Source: Paenibacillus rhizovicinus
Lineage (GTDB): Bacteria; Bacillota; Bacilli; Paenibacillales; Paenibacillaceae
Assembly: GCF_010365285.1 (NCBI RefSeq)
Contig: NZ_CP048288.1
Location: forward strand, 124,001 to 188,000
Length of the DNA: 64,000 nucleotides
Direction of reading: 5' to 3'
Positions 1-7,697 of the stretch are shown one piece after another. Numbering within the stretch: the stretch's first letter is position 1; every line of letters starts with the position of its first letter. The position numbers and the translations under genes are program-made. The notes under the pieces are model-generated. The model was not told the origin of the DNA. It searched no databases and saw only the letters and a list, made by a program, of their open reading frames with translations.

Positions 1-1
1 A

Positions 2-757
2 AGAGGTGGGTCCCCGTATCCTGATGGGGAGTGGGAGTTCTCCGGCAGCTATGATATCGAGATCCGGACCGGCGACTTCGGAAACGTGTTCTGCTATACC
101 GGATACGTCCAGGGAGACTATAATAAAATCAAGCGGGTGGATGGCCGCCGGATCCGTGGCCCGAAGTTTGAGGTTCGGCTTGTCCCGAAGTCGGACATCC
201 ATTACGGTGTTACCGGCGAAGCTATCCTTCACCGCAAAGGCATATCCATCAAGAAAGCTAAGAAGCTGATCGTCGAAGCCGTCCGTGCTTACGAGGCTAC
301 TGATCGGTTCAAGCAGGAGATCTGGCCACAGGTGTTGAATCCAGATGCCAGGAAACCGATCCTTAAAGAAATTGACGGCCAACTCATTTGGGTCGCCACA
401 ACCTGGGGAAGTCCGTGGAGCGCTGTCCAAACCAAGAATGAATACAATCGCTATGGCGGTAATGCACTTGGATACGGACACTTTTTTTACCGTGAGTTGC
501 AGCCGAAGCTTACATATCCGAAGACGGAAGATGGGTATAGCGATTTCAGCGGGCAGCCGACCAAAAATTATGAGGACCCACAATACTCGCACATAGAAGA
601 ACGTGGCGGATCCACCTATGGCGGATGGGATAAGCGACATGATCCGGAAGAGATGAAGAAGCGGATCGATGAGGCCATCTACGATCTGAATGATTTAGCT
701 CAGGTCTATATTGCCCAATTACAGTTCCGATCAATCGATTGGGGCAAATCGAGGTGA
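2..757 (+). CDS. Hypothetical protein, 5'-truncated by the window edge
   Basis: The reading frame is open from the first bases of the window to the TGA at 755-757, so the true start lies outside. The visible 251 residues are hydrophilic, rich in Tyr, Lys and Asp, with no membrane segment. A central stretch includes residues VRLVPKSDIHYGVTGEA and an aromatic tail rich in YGG and YSH patterns. A GTG at 86 is an internal candidate start but has no ribosome site, so I treat the gene as partial. I do not recognise the family. Confidence 0.7.
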   Translation, partial: RGGSPYPDGEWEFSGSYDIEIRTGDFGNVFCYTGYVQGDYNKIKRVDGRRIRGPKFEVRLVPKSDIHYGVTGEAILHRKGISIKKAKKLIVEAVRAYEATDRFKQEIWPQVLNPDARKPILKEIDGQLIWVATTWGSPWSAVQTKNEYNRYGGNALGYGHFFYRELQPKLTYPKTEDGYSDFSGQPTKNYEDPQYSHIEERGGSTYGGWDKRHDPEEMKKRIDEAIYDLNDLAQVYIAQLQFRSIDWGKSR

Positions 758-1142
758 GAAGCAACTGTTTAATATCAAGCAGCCTTGCAGCGACTGTCCT
801 TTCCTTGCCAATGGCTTTATGCTTCAAACGCTTGAAGAGGGAAGGATAGAGAAGATCGTGCAAACTCTTCACGAGGACAGGTTATTCCGTTGTCACAAAA
901 CCATTCAGTATGAGCTGGAGGAGAGTGACGGACATATCCCGCTCACGGAAAAAGATCAACACTGTGCCGGCGCACTGGTCTACATGCAGAAATGCGGCAA
1001 GGACAACGCCCCTATGCAAATTGGCGAGCGGCTTAGGATGTTTGACCCGTCGCAGCTGCGTGGCCACGATGACGTGATCGAGCCGCTCGAGATCTCCAAA
1101 TTTAAAGTGAGATTTGGCGATAATTTGAGCAATCATAAATAA
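711..1142 (+). CDS. DUF6283-like cysteine protein
   Basis: Small cytosolic protein that overlaps the end of the upstream gene. The N-terminal motif PCSDCPF, followed later by FRCHKT and HCAGALVYMQKCG, fits the DUF6283 family of small, probably metal-binding phage and actinobacterial proteins; the spacing of Cys and His suggests a zinc or Fe-S site, which is inference. The start is uncertain: TTG at 711 is the first usual start, but a good ribosome site (GAGGTGAG, 751-758) sits 6 bases before a CTG at 765, which would give a 125-residue protein beginning LFNIKQPCSDCPF. A strong terminator follows. Confidence 0.65.
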   Translation: MPNYSSDQSIGANRGEKQLFNIKQPCSDCPFLANGFMLQTLEEGRIEKIVQTLHEDRLFRCHKTIQYELEESDGHIPLTEKDQHCAGALVYMQKCGKDNAPMQIGERLRMFDPSQLRGHDDVIEPLEISKFKVRFGDNLSNHK

Positions 1143-1149
1143 CTTGCAG

Positions 1150-1197
1150 ATAAAAGCCACGATGTGCTAATCTAAAGCATATTGTGGCTTTTATGTA
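1150..1197 (+). terminator. Rho-independent terminator after the DUF6283-like gene
   Basis: Perfect 11-bp inverted repeat: ATAAAAGCCAC at 1150-1160 pairs with GTGGCTTTTAT at 1184-1194, so the descending arm carries the T run. It directly abuts the palindromic element at 1194-1207. Confidence 0.75.
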
Positions 1198-1207
1198 ATG
1201 CATTACG
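1194..1207. promoter_or_regulatory. Palindromic operator-like element, copy 1
   Basis: TGTAATGCATTACG, 13/14 to the consensus palindrome TGTAATGCATTACA that recurs across the window. It lies between the terminator and the gene starting at 1255, where a promoter or operator would be expected. Confidence 0.6.
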
Positions 1208-1254
1208 TTAAATCGCCTGTCGGCGTCATTCATTTTGAAAGAAAGGAGGAGCCT

Positions 1255-1491
1255 ATGAACATAAGCATTAAGGAGCAGCCGGAGGTCATCTTCCTACACG
1301 ACTACTATTTCCGCTTCTATGGCCGCACGCCGGAAGACACCAATGAAAAGGGCCTACTTACTACAGTTTCCGCCCTGGACGAAGAGCAGGCGATGGAGTT
1401 CGCAGAGGCCGTCGCAGACAAAATGGCCACAATGCTGGGCATTGAGCGGGTGTTGTTTGAACGTTATCATGCCAGAAACCTTATGGATTAA
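1255..1491 (+). CDS. Hypothetical 78-aa protein
   Basis: Start ATG at 1255 is set by the ribosome site GAAAGGAGG at 1241-1249. The protein (MNISIKEQPEVIFLHDYYF...) is acidic, with a predicted beta N-terminus and a helical half containing ALDEEQAMEFAEAVADKM. It lies between two copies of the TGTAATGCATTACA palindrome and is probably its own small transcript. Family unknown. Confidence 0.7.
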   Translation: MNISIKEQPEVIFLHDYYFRFYGRTPEDTNEKGLLTTVSALDEEQAMEFAEAVADKMATMLGIERVLFERYHARNLMD

Positions 1492-1496
1492 ATTCG

Positions 1497-1510
1497 TGTA
1501 ATGCATTGCA
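1497..1510. promoter_or_regulatory. Palindromic operator-like element, copy 2
   Basis: TGTAATGCATTGCA, 13/14 to the consensus, immediately upstream of the 3D-domain gene and 5 bases after the previous stop codon. Confidence 0.55.
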
Positions 1511-1568
1511 CAACATAGGGAAAGATGCTATGATGATTGAGGACAACTACACAAGTGAGGTGAAAACC

Positions 1569-2195
1569 TTGAGAAAACGCAAGATAATTGCAGGTATTCT
1601 CATCTTTTCGCTCCTCATTGCCGTAGCAGTTGTTAAAATCACTGATTATAACAACGTCTTGCGAGAGCAGCGTAAGATCGGTCATGATCTGGAGCTGAAG
1701 GTCCACATGCTTCAAATGGAGCAAACGGGCCTTGTAAATCACCTGCAGACATTGGAGGAGAAGAGTGATACACTCCAATCCAAGAATGAAAAGCTGCAGG
1801 AGGATAAGCGATCCTTGCAAGAGAAGGTTGACCAGCTCGAAAAGCAAGTGGAGCAAGAACGAGCCAACCAGTGGCAGAGCTTCAAAGCCACGTATTACGA
1901 TGCGGATTATCAATCCACCGGAAAGAGCCCTGGAGATCATGGGTATGGCATTACGGCTTCCGGTAGACACGTACAAGCCGGTGTGACGGTAAGCGTGGAT
2001 CCAAAAGTGATTCCATTGGGATCATGGATCGAAATTCTGTATCCGAACGGCAAAGTAGAGCGCAGACGTGCCGATGACACCGGTCGCCTTATTAAAGGCA
2101 AACATCTGGATATTTACATCCCGAAGGCGAGCAACACGTCGGGGAATCCGACCGTTAAAGTTCGCATCATTTCGGGGCAGAAGACAGCCGTGTAA
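1569..2195 (+). CDS. Membrane-anchored 3D-domain protein, cell-wall active
   Basis: Probable wall-active protein. Residues 1-25 hold a short basic N-terminus and one hydrophobic segment (IIAGILIFSLLIAVAVV); residues 40-100 form a heptad-rich coiled coil; the last 100 residues are a 3D domain of the YabE/YuiC/MltA barrel type, with the characteristic ADDTGRLIKGKHLDIYIP aspartate motif and ATYYDADYQSTG at its start. 3D domains are typical of peptidoglycan lytic transglycosylases of Firmicutes. The topology suggests anchoring in the membrane with the barrel facing the wall. TTG at 1569 has the best ribosome site (GTGAGGTGA); ATG at 1530 is the alternative. It could work at lysis or in wall remodelling; that choice is open. 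Confidence 0.8.
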   Translation: MRKRKIIAGILIFSLLIAVAVVKITDYNNVLREQRKIGHDLELKVHMLQMEQTGLVNHLQTLEEKSDTLQSKNEKLQEDKRSLQEKVDQLEKQVEQERANQWQSFKATYYDADYQSTGKSPGDHGYGITASGRHVQAGVTVSVDPKVIPLGSWIEILYPNGKVERRRADDTGRLIKGKHLDIYIPKASNTSGNPTVKVRIISGQKTAV

Positions 2196-2238
2196 TGCGG
2201 CTGTTCTTAATTCACTTGATTGAGGAGGAATACGTAGC

Positions 2239-2514
2239 ATGTCCCAAGAACAGTATGGCGATCTGTTTGATCATATGGTACCAGGCAGCAATCGAGAGCA
2301 TGCATCATCCGAATCGGCGCAACAGGAAGCCCAGGAAGTCCGAGAGTTCAATGATAAGTTGACTTCCGGCGACATGGTAGCCACGTCGTATTTGATGGTG
2401 AATGCTCTTTTGAATTTGCTGATCGATAAAGGTTACATAAAAGAGGATGAGGTTAGCAAGCTTATCGATGAGCTATGGACCGAATTCAAGGCAAAGAGGG
2501 GGCGTCGCACATGA
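2239..2514 (+). CDS. Hypothetical 91-aa acidic protein
   Basis: ATG preceded by GAGGAGG at 2222-2228. The N-terminal 30 residues are polar and probably disordered; the C-terminal half (SYLMVNALLNLLIDKGYIKEDEVSKLIDELW) is an amphipathic helical hairpin of the kind seen in small interaction proteins. Its stop overlaps the ATG of the OB-fold gene by four bases (ATGA), so the two are translationally coupled. Family unknown. Confidence 0.75.
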   Translation: MSQEQYGDLFDHMVPGSNREHASSESAQQEAQEVREFNDKLTSGDMVATSYLMVNALLNLLIDKGYIKEDEVSKLIDELWTEFKAKRGRRT

Positions 2515-2879
2515 TTGCGATCCTCAAGCCTCATGTAACGCATTTCTCTGAAGAGCTGAAGTTTAAGGCACAGCCGAGAGATGATGTGGTCGTCGGCGGC
2601 AAAATCGTTAGCGTTGAAGTCATCCCTGAAGCATTCTTCGGTGAAACATACTTCAAGTTGATCCTCGATGACAGTATCGGCACAACGAAGGTTATCATCT
2701 CTAATGAGATGTATCATCATTGCTTTGCTGATATCGCCTTTGAGGGTCAATTCTTTCTCATTAAAGGCATTGTCAACGTGGTTTCCCGCAAAGTGGCCAC
2801 TGGCATAGAAAATCAGTATTCCGTTGTAGGCTACGAAATGAGCCCGTTGCCGATCGGGGAAGGAAGCACCCATGCGTAA
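2511..2879 (+). CDS. OB-fold nucleic-acid-binding protein
   Basis: 122 residues from ATG 2511. The central part reads GGKIVSVEVIP, then YFKLILDDSIGTTKVIISNEMYH and GQFFLIKGIVNVV: the five-strand pattern of an OB fold like the C-terminal domain of DnaE or ssDNA-binding proteins (a strand-turn-strand with LDD-GT, then the final IKG strand). It sits directly before ssb and recA, so a role with single-stranded DNA or as a polymerase accessory is plausible. Exact family not recognised. Confidence 0.7.
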   Translation: MIAILKPHVTHFSEELKFKAQPRDDVVVGGKIVSVEVIPEAFFGETYFKLILDDSIGTTKVIISNEMYHHCFADIAFEGQFFLIKGIVNVVSRKVATGIENQYSVVGYEMSPLPIGEGSTHA

Positions 2880-3051
2880 CGTGTTGGTCTTTCCGGATGG
2901 AACCGAACAGCATTTCATGTATCCAGTTGATCGTGAAATTTCGGAGGGTGAGCCCCTCCAGGTTACGATGCACGATGATTCCATGCAAATGTTCAAAATC
3001 GTTTCGATTGTCTCTGAAGAAAAACGGATCCTGTACTACTTATCTTTTTAA
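2872..3051 (+). CDS. Small 59-aa hypothetical protein
   Basis: ATG at 2872 overlaps the stop of the OB-fold gene by 8 bases. Translation begins MRNVLVFPDGTEQHFMYPVD and ends KRILYYLSF. It is rich in beta-prone residues and looks like a small compact beta protein; coupling to the upstream gene and normal codon use support it. A GGAGGTGAG motif follows the stop without a matching start. Function unknown. Confidence 0.6.
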   Translation: MRNVLVFPDGTEQHFMYPVDREISEGEPLQVTMHDDSMQMFKIVSIVSEEKRILYYLSF

Positions 3052-3117
3052 GGAGGTGAGCTCGACTCGCCGATCGTCGTTGCCCCGTCGCCCTGTCGTC
3101 CTGGGAGATCTTGCGTA

Positions 3118-3136
3118 GTCGCTGTCGCTCCCATTC
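3118..3136 (+). repeat. 19-mer intergenic element, copy 1 (upstream of ssb)
   Basis: GTCGCTGTCGCTCCCATTC followed by ACTTTAGAATT, about 48 bp before the ssb start. Other copies are at 11466, 15313, 25878 and, with one mismatch, inside a gene at 29846. Role unknown; promoter, processing or recombination signal are possible. Confidence 0.6.
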
Positions 3137-3184
3137 ACTTTAGAATTTACAAATCCAAAAACCCAATTCACGGAGGTACTTCCC

Positions 3185-3961
3185 ATGAGCGAAAACAATA
3201 ACGGCAAAAAAGGCTTTTCTAACGATGCATACATTCACGTCACCGGCAACATCGCAACGCTGAAGGATCCGGACACGCAGCAGCAGGTACATGCGTACTC
3301 CAAGCTGATGCCGAACAATAGCAATCACAAAGTGGCCAATGCTATTGTTGCGGTCAACCACCCGAACGAAGATGAGGCTGACTTCTACAAGATCGAAGCC
3401 TGGTCTTATGATCCGGCTCGCTCGGCGCAGCATGACTTCCTGATGAACAACTGCTACAAAGGTCGTCTGGTCGAGATCCGTGGAACCTTGATCCTCAAGA
3501 AGGATCGCAACGATAAGAACAAGATCTATCCGACGATCGTTGTCGATAAAATCATCGGTCACGGCGAAGCCGGTACGAATGGCCAAGGCAGCAACGGAGG
3601 CGGCCAGCAACAGCAACAACAGCAAGGCTACGGTCAACAGCCGCCGGCGAATGTCGGTGCTGGCCAACAGCAATTTTATCAGCAACAAAACGGATTCCCG
3701 CCGCAAGGACAGCAACAAGGCGGCTATGCCCCGCAAGGTCAACCAGGCGGATTCCCGCCGCAGGGCCAACAGCAAGGTGGAGGTTTCCCTCCACAAGGTC
3801 AACCAGGCGGATTCCCACCACAAGGTCAACAAGGCGGATTCCCACCACAAGGACAGCAGCCTAACGGTTACGGCTACGGGGCTCCTCAAGGCCAACAAGG
3901 TGGCGGCTACGGCGCACCGATGGGTGCTCCTGGTCAAGGTCCTTTCGGACAAGGCCGTTAA
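3185..3961 (+). CDS. ssb: Single-stranded DNA-binding protein with long Q/G/P repeat tail
   Basis: Residues 15-125 resemble an SSB-type OB fold (YIHVTGNIATLKDP, YKIEAWSYDPA, NNCYKGRLVEIRGTLILKK), expected to coat single-stranded DNA at the fork. Residues 135-258 are an unusual low-complexity tail: a Q run, then tandem GGFPPQGQQ units and glycine-tyrosine segments, ending PFGQGR. The usual acidic SSB tip (DDDIPF-like), which recruits partner enzymes, is absent. The tail is strongly disordered and prion-like in composition. The start follows CGGAGGT at 3171-3177. It opens the ssb-recA replication block. Confidence 0.75.
   Translation: MSENNNGKKGFSNDAYIHVTGNIATLKDPDTQQQVHAYSKLMPNNSNHKVANAIVAVNHPNEDEADFYKIEAWSYDPARSAQHDFLMNNCYKGRLVEIRGTLILKKDRNDKNKIYPTIVVDKIIGHGEAGTNGQGSNGGGQQQQQQQGYGQQPPANVGAGQQQFYQQQNGFPPQGQQQGGYAPQGQPGGFPPQGQQQGGGFPPQGQPGGFPPQGQQGGFPPQGQQPNGYGYGAPQGQQGGGYGAPMGAPGQGPFGQGR
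3690..3861 (+). repeat. Tandem ~21-24 nt repeats in the ssb tail
   Basis: About seven degenerate copies of a unit encoding GGFPPQGQQ or GGFPPQGQP. Third positions vary between copies while the peptide is kept, which suggests selection on the protein rather than recent slippage. Confidence 0.75.
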
Positions 3962-4026
3962 TACGGAAATTCCGGCAAAGGAGGGGGAGCAATCCCTCTC
4001 CTGTGTTGCCTGAAAGGTGATGTTCA

Positions 4027-4389
4027 ATGTCTTCTTCCAACCCCACTGCGTCACTCAGTCGTTTCTTGTATGCTATCTTTGATTACCACCAGGATAAAGG
4101 CCTGCCGGTTCCGGTTGCTAAAGCCAAGATGTATGACGATTCCTTCGAGACGCTCTTCAAGTTGATGAAGCAAGAGAAGGGCATTCCTGACCACATGCTG
4201 GCGATCGCCGCTCAGTTTATGTCCCGCACATTGAACTTGCGTGGCTCGCAGTTGGCGAAACAGGCGCAGGATCTCCAGAAGGATGATCCGCAAGTCCAGG
4301 TTATTCTCAAAGCCATGCAAGACATTAAGCTGGTCAAAGATGCGGTGGACATCTTCATCAGCTCTTACAAGGGCACCACTTCATCATAG
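4027..4389 (+). CDS. Hypothetical 120-aa helical protein
   Basis: Preceded by GAAAGGTGATGTTC. It is almost wholly alpha-helical, moderately basic, with no cysteine or membrane segment (MSSSNPTASLSRFLYAIFDY...). It lies 11 bases before recA and after ssb, so a recombination-mediator or loader role like that of UvsY-type proteins is an attractive guess from context and size, but there is no sequence motif to support it. Confidence 0.75.
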   Translation: MSSSNPTASLSRFLYAIFDYHQDKGLPVPVAKAKMYDDSFETLFKLMKQEKGIPDHMLAIAAQFMSRTLNLRGSQLAKQAQDLQKDDPQVQVILKAMQDIKLVKDAVDIFISSYKGTTSS

Positions 4390-4400
4390 GGGGAATTTGC

Positions 4401-5645
4401 ATGGCACCAAAAGCTAAGAGTAAAAGTTTGCCCGAAAGTCCCGTTGCAGCGGCAGCAGCAGAAACGGGTAAGGGAGGTTATGATGTACAGGCCGATTTCA
4501 ATAAACGATTCGGCGCAGGTACGTTTTTTACCTTCGAAGATATCGGTGCCTCGAGAGAGATCTTCCCGATACCATCAGGTATTCCATCCTTTGATTATGC
4601 ATCCGGCATTGGCGGTCTTCCGCTGGGCCGTATCGTCGAAGTGTATGGACCGGAATCATCCGGCAAGACGACGTTCTCGCTTTACGTCGCAGCCGCCTTT
4701 CAACGTATTGCAAAAGTGTTTGGGCATCGTTTGTTTGGCCGTCGTGTAGGCTTCGTCGATGCAGAGCATGCGCTTGATCCGATTCACGTCGCTGCTATTG
4801 GGGTGGACACATCGGCCTCTACCGGTATGTTGATCAACCAGCCTAACAATGGTGAAGAGGCATTCGATCTAATCGAAGCCATGATCAAATCGGATCAATT
4901 TGGCGTCATCATCGTCGATAGCGTTCCGTCCCTAGTGCCGAAAGCCGAAATTGAAGGAGAGATGGACGATCAATTCATCGGTCTTCAGGCTCGTCTTATG
5001 GGCAAGGGGCTGCGTAAGATCCACGGTATCGCTCAGAAACATGACGTGCTTGTGATCTTCATCAATCAGATCCGGGAGAAGCCGGGCACCAGATCACCAC
5101 ACGGTGGAACACCGGAGACGACTCCTGGCGGCCGGGCATTGAAATTCTATGCCAGCATGCGCCTGGACGTTCGCCGCACGACGATCGAGAAGGGGAACAC
5201 CTTCATTGGTCAATCGACTACGGTCAAGATCGTTAAAAATAAGTGTGCAAGGCCATTCACGAAGGCCGAGTACGATTATTACTGGCAAGGTGGCATCGAC
5301 ATGACCAAGAATATCATGACAGTTGCCATTGACACCAACGTTATTGGACGTGCGGGCGCTTATTATTATGTGGGCCCAAGCAACAAGGAGCCCTACACTG
5401 ACGGAAACGGGAACGAGCTGAAGTGGCAAGGAGCGGAATCGCTGCTTGAATCGCTTCGTGTCAGCCCGCAGCTGTTCGCCTATATCAACGACATGGTGCT
5501 GGGGATCATTCCTCGTGATGCTCAATTCATTGTTGAAGAGGCTGATGATCCGTCGGAGCTTGTTGAGCTGGAGCGAGAAACGGGCGAAGAGTCTGATAAC
5601 GCTTCTGCCGGGCCGGATTTATTTACCCAAGCCGGCCAATCATAA
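4401..5645 (+). CDS. recA: RecA-family recombinase
   Basis: ATP-dependent strand-exchange protein. Walker A GPESSGKTT is at residues 83-91; FVDAEHALDP, IIVDSVPSLVPKAEIEG (Walker B), FINQIREKPG (L1/Q region) and GGRALKFYASMRLDVRR follow in RecA order. Length 414 aa is about 60 longer than bacterial RecA, with an N-terminal Ala/Lys-rich extension and a longer acidic C-terminal tail. PFTKAEYDYYWQGGID matches the RecA C-terminal core. It is phage-divergent rather than a captured host copy. Adjacent genes are ssb and a DNA-repair-like protein, suggesting recombination-dependent replication. Confidence 0.95.
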   Translation: MAPKAKSKSLPESPVAAAAAETGKGGYDVQADFNKRFGAGTFFTFEDIGASREIFPIPSGIPSFDYASGIGGLPLGRIVEVYGPESSGKTTFSLYVAAAFQRIAKVFGHRLFGRRVGFVDAEHALDPIHVAAIGVDTSASTGMLINQPNNGEEAFDLIEAMIKSDQFGVIIVDSVPSLVPKAEIEGEMDDQFIGLQARLMGKGLRKIHGIAQKHDVLVIFINQIREKPGTRSPHGGTPETTPGGRALKFYASMRLDVRRTTIEKGNTFIGQSTTVKIVKNKCARPFTKAEYDYYWQGGIDMTKNIMTVAIDTNVIGRAGAYYYVGPSNKEPYTDGNGNELKWQGAESLLESLRVSPQLFAYINDMVLGIIPRDAQFIVEEADDPSELVELERETGEESDNASAGPDLFTQAGQS

Positions 5646-5657
5646 GGAGGAGAGCAT

Positions 5658-6254
5658 ATGGCTTTTGCTGTTCCACTTAGCCCTCATGATACCGATGACG
5701 TTCCTTTTCTTGACATGTTGAATATTCCTATTGCCGGGCTTCTTTCAGCCCGGCACGGGGAGATTCGCAAAAACATAATCAATTGCCAAGCCTGCTTTTC
5801 TTGTCAGCTGACAAAGCCTCTAAGCCTTCATAACGAAGAGGCTCGGATCATGATCATTGGCGAACGGCCGGATGATGTCATGCTGGATACAGAAATGGGC
5901 ATGGCGCTATCAACTTTACTGCAATCAAGTCAATTGTCCTTGAAAGATGTATATTTGACCTCTGTTACTAAATGTATTGAAGCCATGGATCCGACCCGCT
6001 GCCAGCATCACTTGGTTGCTGAGTTACTCACGGTTCGACCTCTCCTGGCTATCGCTCTTGGCTACAACGCATCATTGGCACTGACGCCGCAGCCTGCTGT
6101 TGGAAGCTACATTCCACTATTTGCGAAAATTACTTTACTGCCAACCTATTCCATGCGGGATGTTGAGGCAGACAACACAGGTCAAGTGAAACAGTATCTT
6201 TTAGGGCAATTCTCCTATATTGCACAACAAATACGGGAGATGAAGACCGCATGA
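5658..6254 (+). CDS. Uracil-DNA glycosylase superfamily-like protein
   Basis: 198 residues after AAGGAGGAG. The segment INCQACFSCQLTKPL, then ARIMIIGERPDD, GMALSTLLQSSQLSLKDVYLTSVTKC and LLTVRPLLAIALGYNASLAL follow the order of family 4/5 UDGs, which remove uracil from DNA and carry a 4Fe-4S cluster. Cys43, Cys46 and two later cysteines could be the cluster ligands, but the second pair is closer than usual (C-x8-C) and the catalytic GEAPG loop reads GERPD. It may be a diverged glycosylase or a binding-only relative. Its stop overlaps the next ATG. Confidence 0.65.
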   Translation: MAFAVPLSPHDTDDVPFLDMLNIPIAGLLSARHGEIRKNIINCQACFSCQLTKPLSLHNEEARIMIIGERPDDVMLDTEMGMALSTLLQSSQLSLKDVYLTSVTKCIEAMDPTRCQHHLVAELLTVRPLLAIALGYNASLALTPQPAVGSYIPLFAKITLLPTYSMRDVEADNTGQVKQYLLGQFSYIAQQIREMKTA

Positions 6255-6463
6255 AAAAAGATCTGACGATCAAAAAGGCTGCAGCGGCTCTCGGTGTCCA
6301 TCAGGATACCGTGAAATATTGGGAGGAGCAGAAACTGATTCCGCCCGCAAGACGAAATCCTGGGAACGGCTACAGAATTTATAATATCGCTGAAATTCGT
6401 GAAATTGCCAAATCGAGAGGGATATGTGCGAACGAGCTCGAATCTGCCCTTGCAATGATGTAA
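6251..6463 (+). CDS. MerR-type HTH regulator, minimal 70 aa
   Basis: Contains just a MerR-like winged helix: LTIKKAAAALGVHQDTVKYWEEQKLIPPARRNPGNGYRIYNIAEIREI is the canonical helix-turn-helix, wing and second helix pattern. There is no effector domain and no dimerisation coiled coil, so it resembles excisionase or small phage repressor forms. ATGA overlap with the UDG-like gene couples the two. A long inverted repeat and two half-palindromes lie just downstream; it is a candidate for binding the window-wide palindrome, but this is inference. Confidence 0.85.
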   Translation: MKKDLTIKKAAAALGVHQDTVKYWEEQKLIPPARRNPGNGYRIYNIAEIREIAKSRGICANELESALAMM

Positions 6464-6489
6464 GAAAATGTACAACGGGTGTTATTTCT

Positions 6490-6535
6490 GCTCGTATTTT
6501 GTGTAAATTCCTAGAATATTGCAGAAAATACGAGC
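6490..6535. repeat. Perfect 11-bp inverted repeat
   Basis: GCTCGTATTTT at 6490-6500 is exactly complementary to AAAATACGAGC at 6525-6535 with a 24-nt spacer. No T run follows on the + strand, so an operator or RNA hairpin is as likely as a terminator. Confidence 0.5.
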
Positions 6536-6580
6536 TATTGCATATGCTCCCCTCTCCAAATGGCAATATTTCGGTTTCCG

Positions 6581-6594
6581 TGTAATACATTAGG
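6581..6594. promoter_or_regulatory. Palindromic element, copy 3 (half-conserved)
   Basis: TGTAATACATTAGG shares 11/14 with the consensus. Together with the element at 6631 it brackets the promoter of the winged-helix gene. Confidence 0.4.
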
Positions 6595-6622
6595 CACAGC
6601 TATGGATAATGGTGTATAGGTG

Positions 6623-6642
6623 TGGTATAGTGTATTACATCA
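6623..6642 (+). promoter_or_regulatory. Extended -10 promoter with overlapping operator half-palindrome
   Basis: TGG-TATAGT (6623-6631) is an extended -10 box; TGTATTACATCA at 6631-6642 follows at once, where transcription would start. The same -10 then palindrome arrangement is seen at 13328, 24397 and 36377. Confidence 0.5.
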
Positions 6643-6703
6643 ATGTGATACTGATGCAGCAGACCGTGCCGGGTCGAAAGCATAAAATTGGAGGATGCAT
6701 GCA

Positions 6704-7321
6704 ATGAACAAAGAAGAACTGATCATTGGGCAGCTATTGAGCCAGGCCGAACAGCTGGTTTATCGCTTTCTGAAGGAAGAATCCCTTCACGGAACGATAA
6801 AGCTATCAATGAAAGAAATGGCCAAGCAAATTCTGCATCGTTACAATGACGAAATTCAGGGACGCCCAAACCCAACCACTGGTGAAACGGAGAAAACGCT
6901 AAGCGAAGCGACTGTCCATCGTGCGATCCGTAAAATGACTAAAGAGGGCATTGTCGGTGTTCTTGCCAGCCAGGAAAAGTCTGAAAGCAACGAGATAATT
7001 TTCTATGGCCTTCCCGATGAGGAGCGTCAAGTTGACGAATTGATGGATCTCGGACAAAAACTCAGCCTGAGCTTGTCCAGATTCCAGAGTTTGCTTGCTC
7101 GCAAAGATCAGGAGCTAGAGCAGGTGAAGCGTGAACGTCAAGGGCTTTTCAAAGAAATCGACGCCGTCAAGGCAGCGAATGCGCAGCTGACAAACACGAA
7201 CACCATGCTCAACCAAATGCTGCAGGAGTATCTAGCCGGGCACGAGGTATTTGGACAAGGGAAAATAATCGAAGCGGAGAAGCTTCCTGATGGCACCATC
7301 GCAGTGATCCTCCAACAGTAA
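6704..7321 (+). CDS. Winged-helix regulator with coiled-coil tail
   Basis: Residues 1-105 hold a winged helix: KLSMKEMAKQILHRYNDE, LSEATVHRAIRKMTKEGIVGVL. Residues 125-185 form a coiled coil (LARKDQELEQVKRERQGLFKEID), then a short beta tail. Similar architecture occurs at 24475, also with a palindrome at its promoter; both are good candidates for DNA-binding dimers. GGAGG at 6690-6694 points to ATG 6704 rather than ATG 6695. Probably autoregulated through the palindrome halves upstream (inference). Confidence 0.75.
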   Translation: MNKEELIIGQLLSQAEQLVYRFLKEESLHGTIKLSMKEMAKQILHRYNDEIQGRPNPTTGETEKTLSEATVHRAIRKMTKEGIVGVLASQEKSESNEIIFYGLPDEERQVDELMDLGQKLSLSLSRFQSLLARKDQELEQVKRERQGLFKEIDAVKAANAQLTNTNTMLNQMLQEYLAGHEVFGQGKIIEAEKLPDGTIAVILQQ

Positions 7322-7337
7322 TCTGGGAGGATTGGGA

Positions 7338-7697
7338 ATGAATAAAGGCGTCTCACTTAAATATTTTCAATGTATTGTTGAGGAGTCGGTTGATTTTGAA
7401 GAAAGGTGCCACGGGGTGGCACAGGAGCTATTGAGGCTCTTGAGCCGCCCGCTTTCTCCTTCCGAACACCAAGGGATACGGAAAGATCTTCAGCTATTAG
7501 GGCGACTCGATGAGCGATTCATGTTTCATGTCCAACGTGAGATGATGCGGTTAACGATCAGTTCATTTGACCGGCTGATTTTTGAGGCTGAGAAGGACGT
7601 GGACATGTCTCTGGCTATGATGGCTGCCACTACTTTTATGGGCGGTGATTTCGATGAGCTTGGTTTTAACACGGCTGGTACGGGAAACTTCCACTGA
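7338..7697 (+). CDS. Hypothetical 119-aa helical protein
   Basis: GGGAGG at 7325-7330 sets ATG 7338. Sequence begins MNKGVSLKYFQCIVEESVDF and is helical throughout, with a mid-protein segment LLSRPLSPSEHQGIRKDLQLLGRLDERFMFHVQREMMRL. No known motif. The 3' end overlaps the next gene by 44 bases. Confidence 0.7.
   Translation: MNKGVSLKYFQCIVEESVDFEERCHGVAQELLRLLSRPLSPSEHQGIRKDLQLLGRLDERFMFHVQREMMRLTISSFDRLIFEAEKDVDMSLAMMAATTFMGGDFDELGFNTAGTGNFH

Noticed and set aside
3140..4054. 304-aa minus-strand frame opposite ssb
   Set aside because: Leu/Arg repeats are the mirror of the Q/G/P repeat tail; no start signal.
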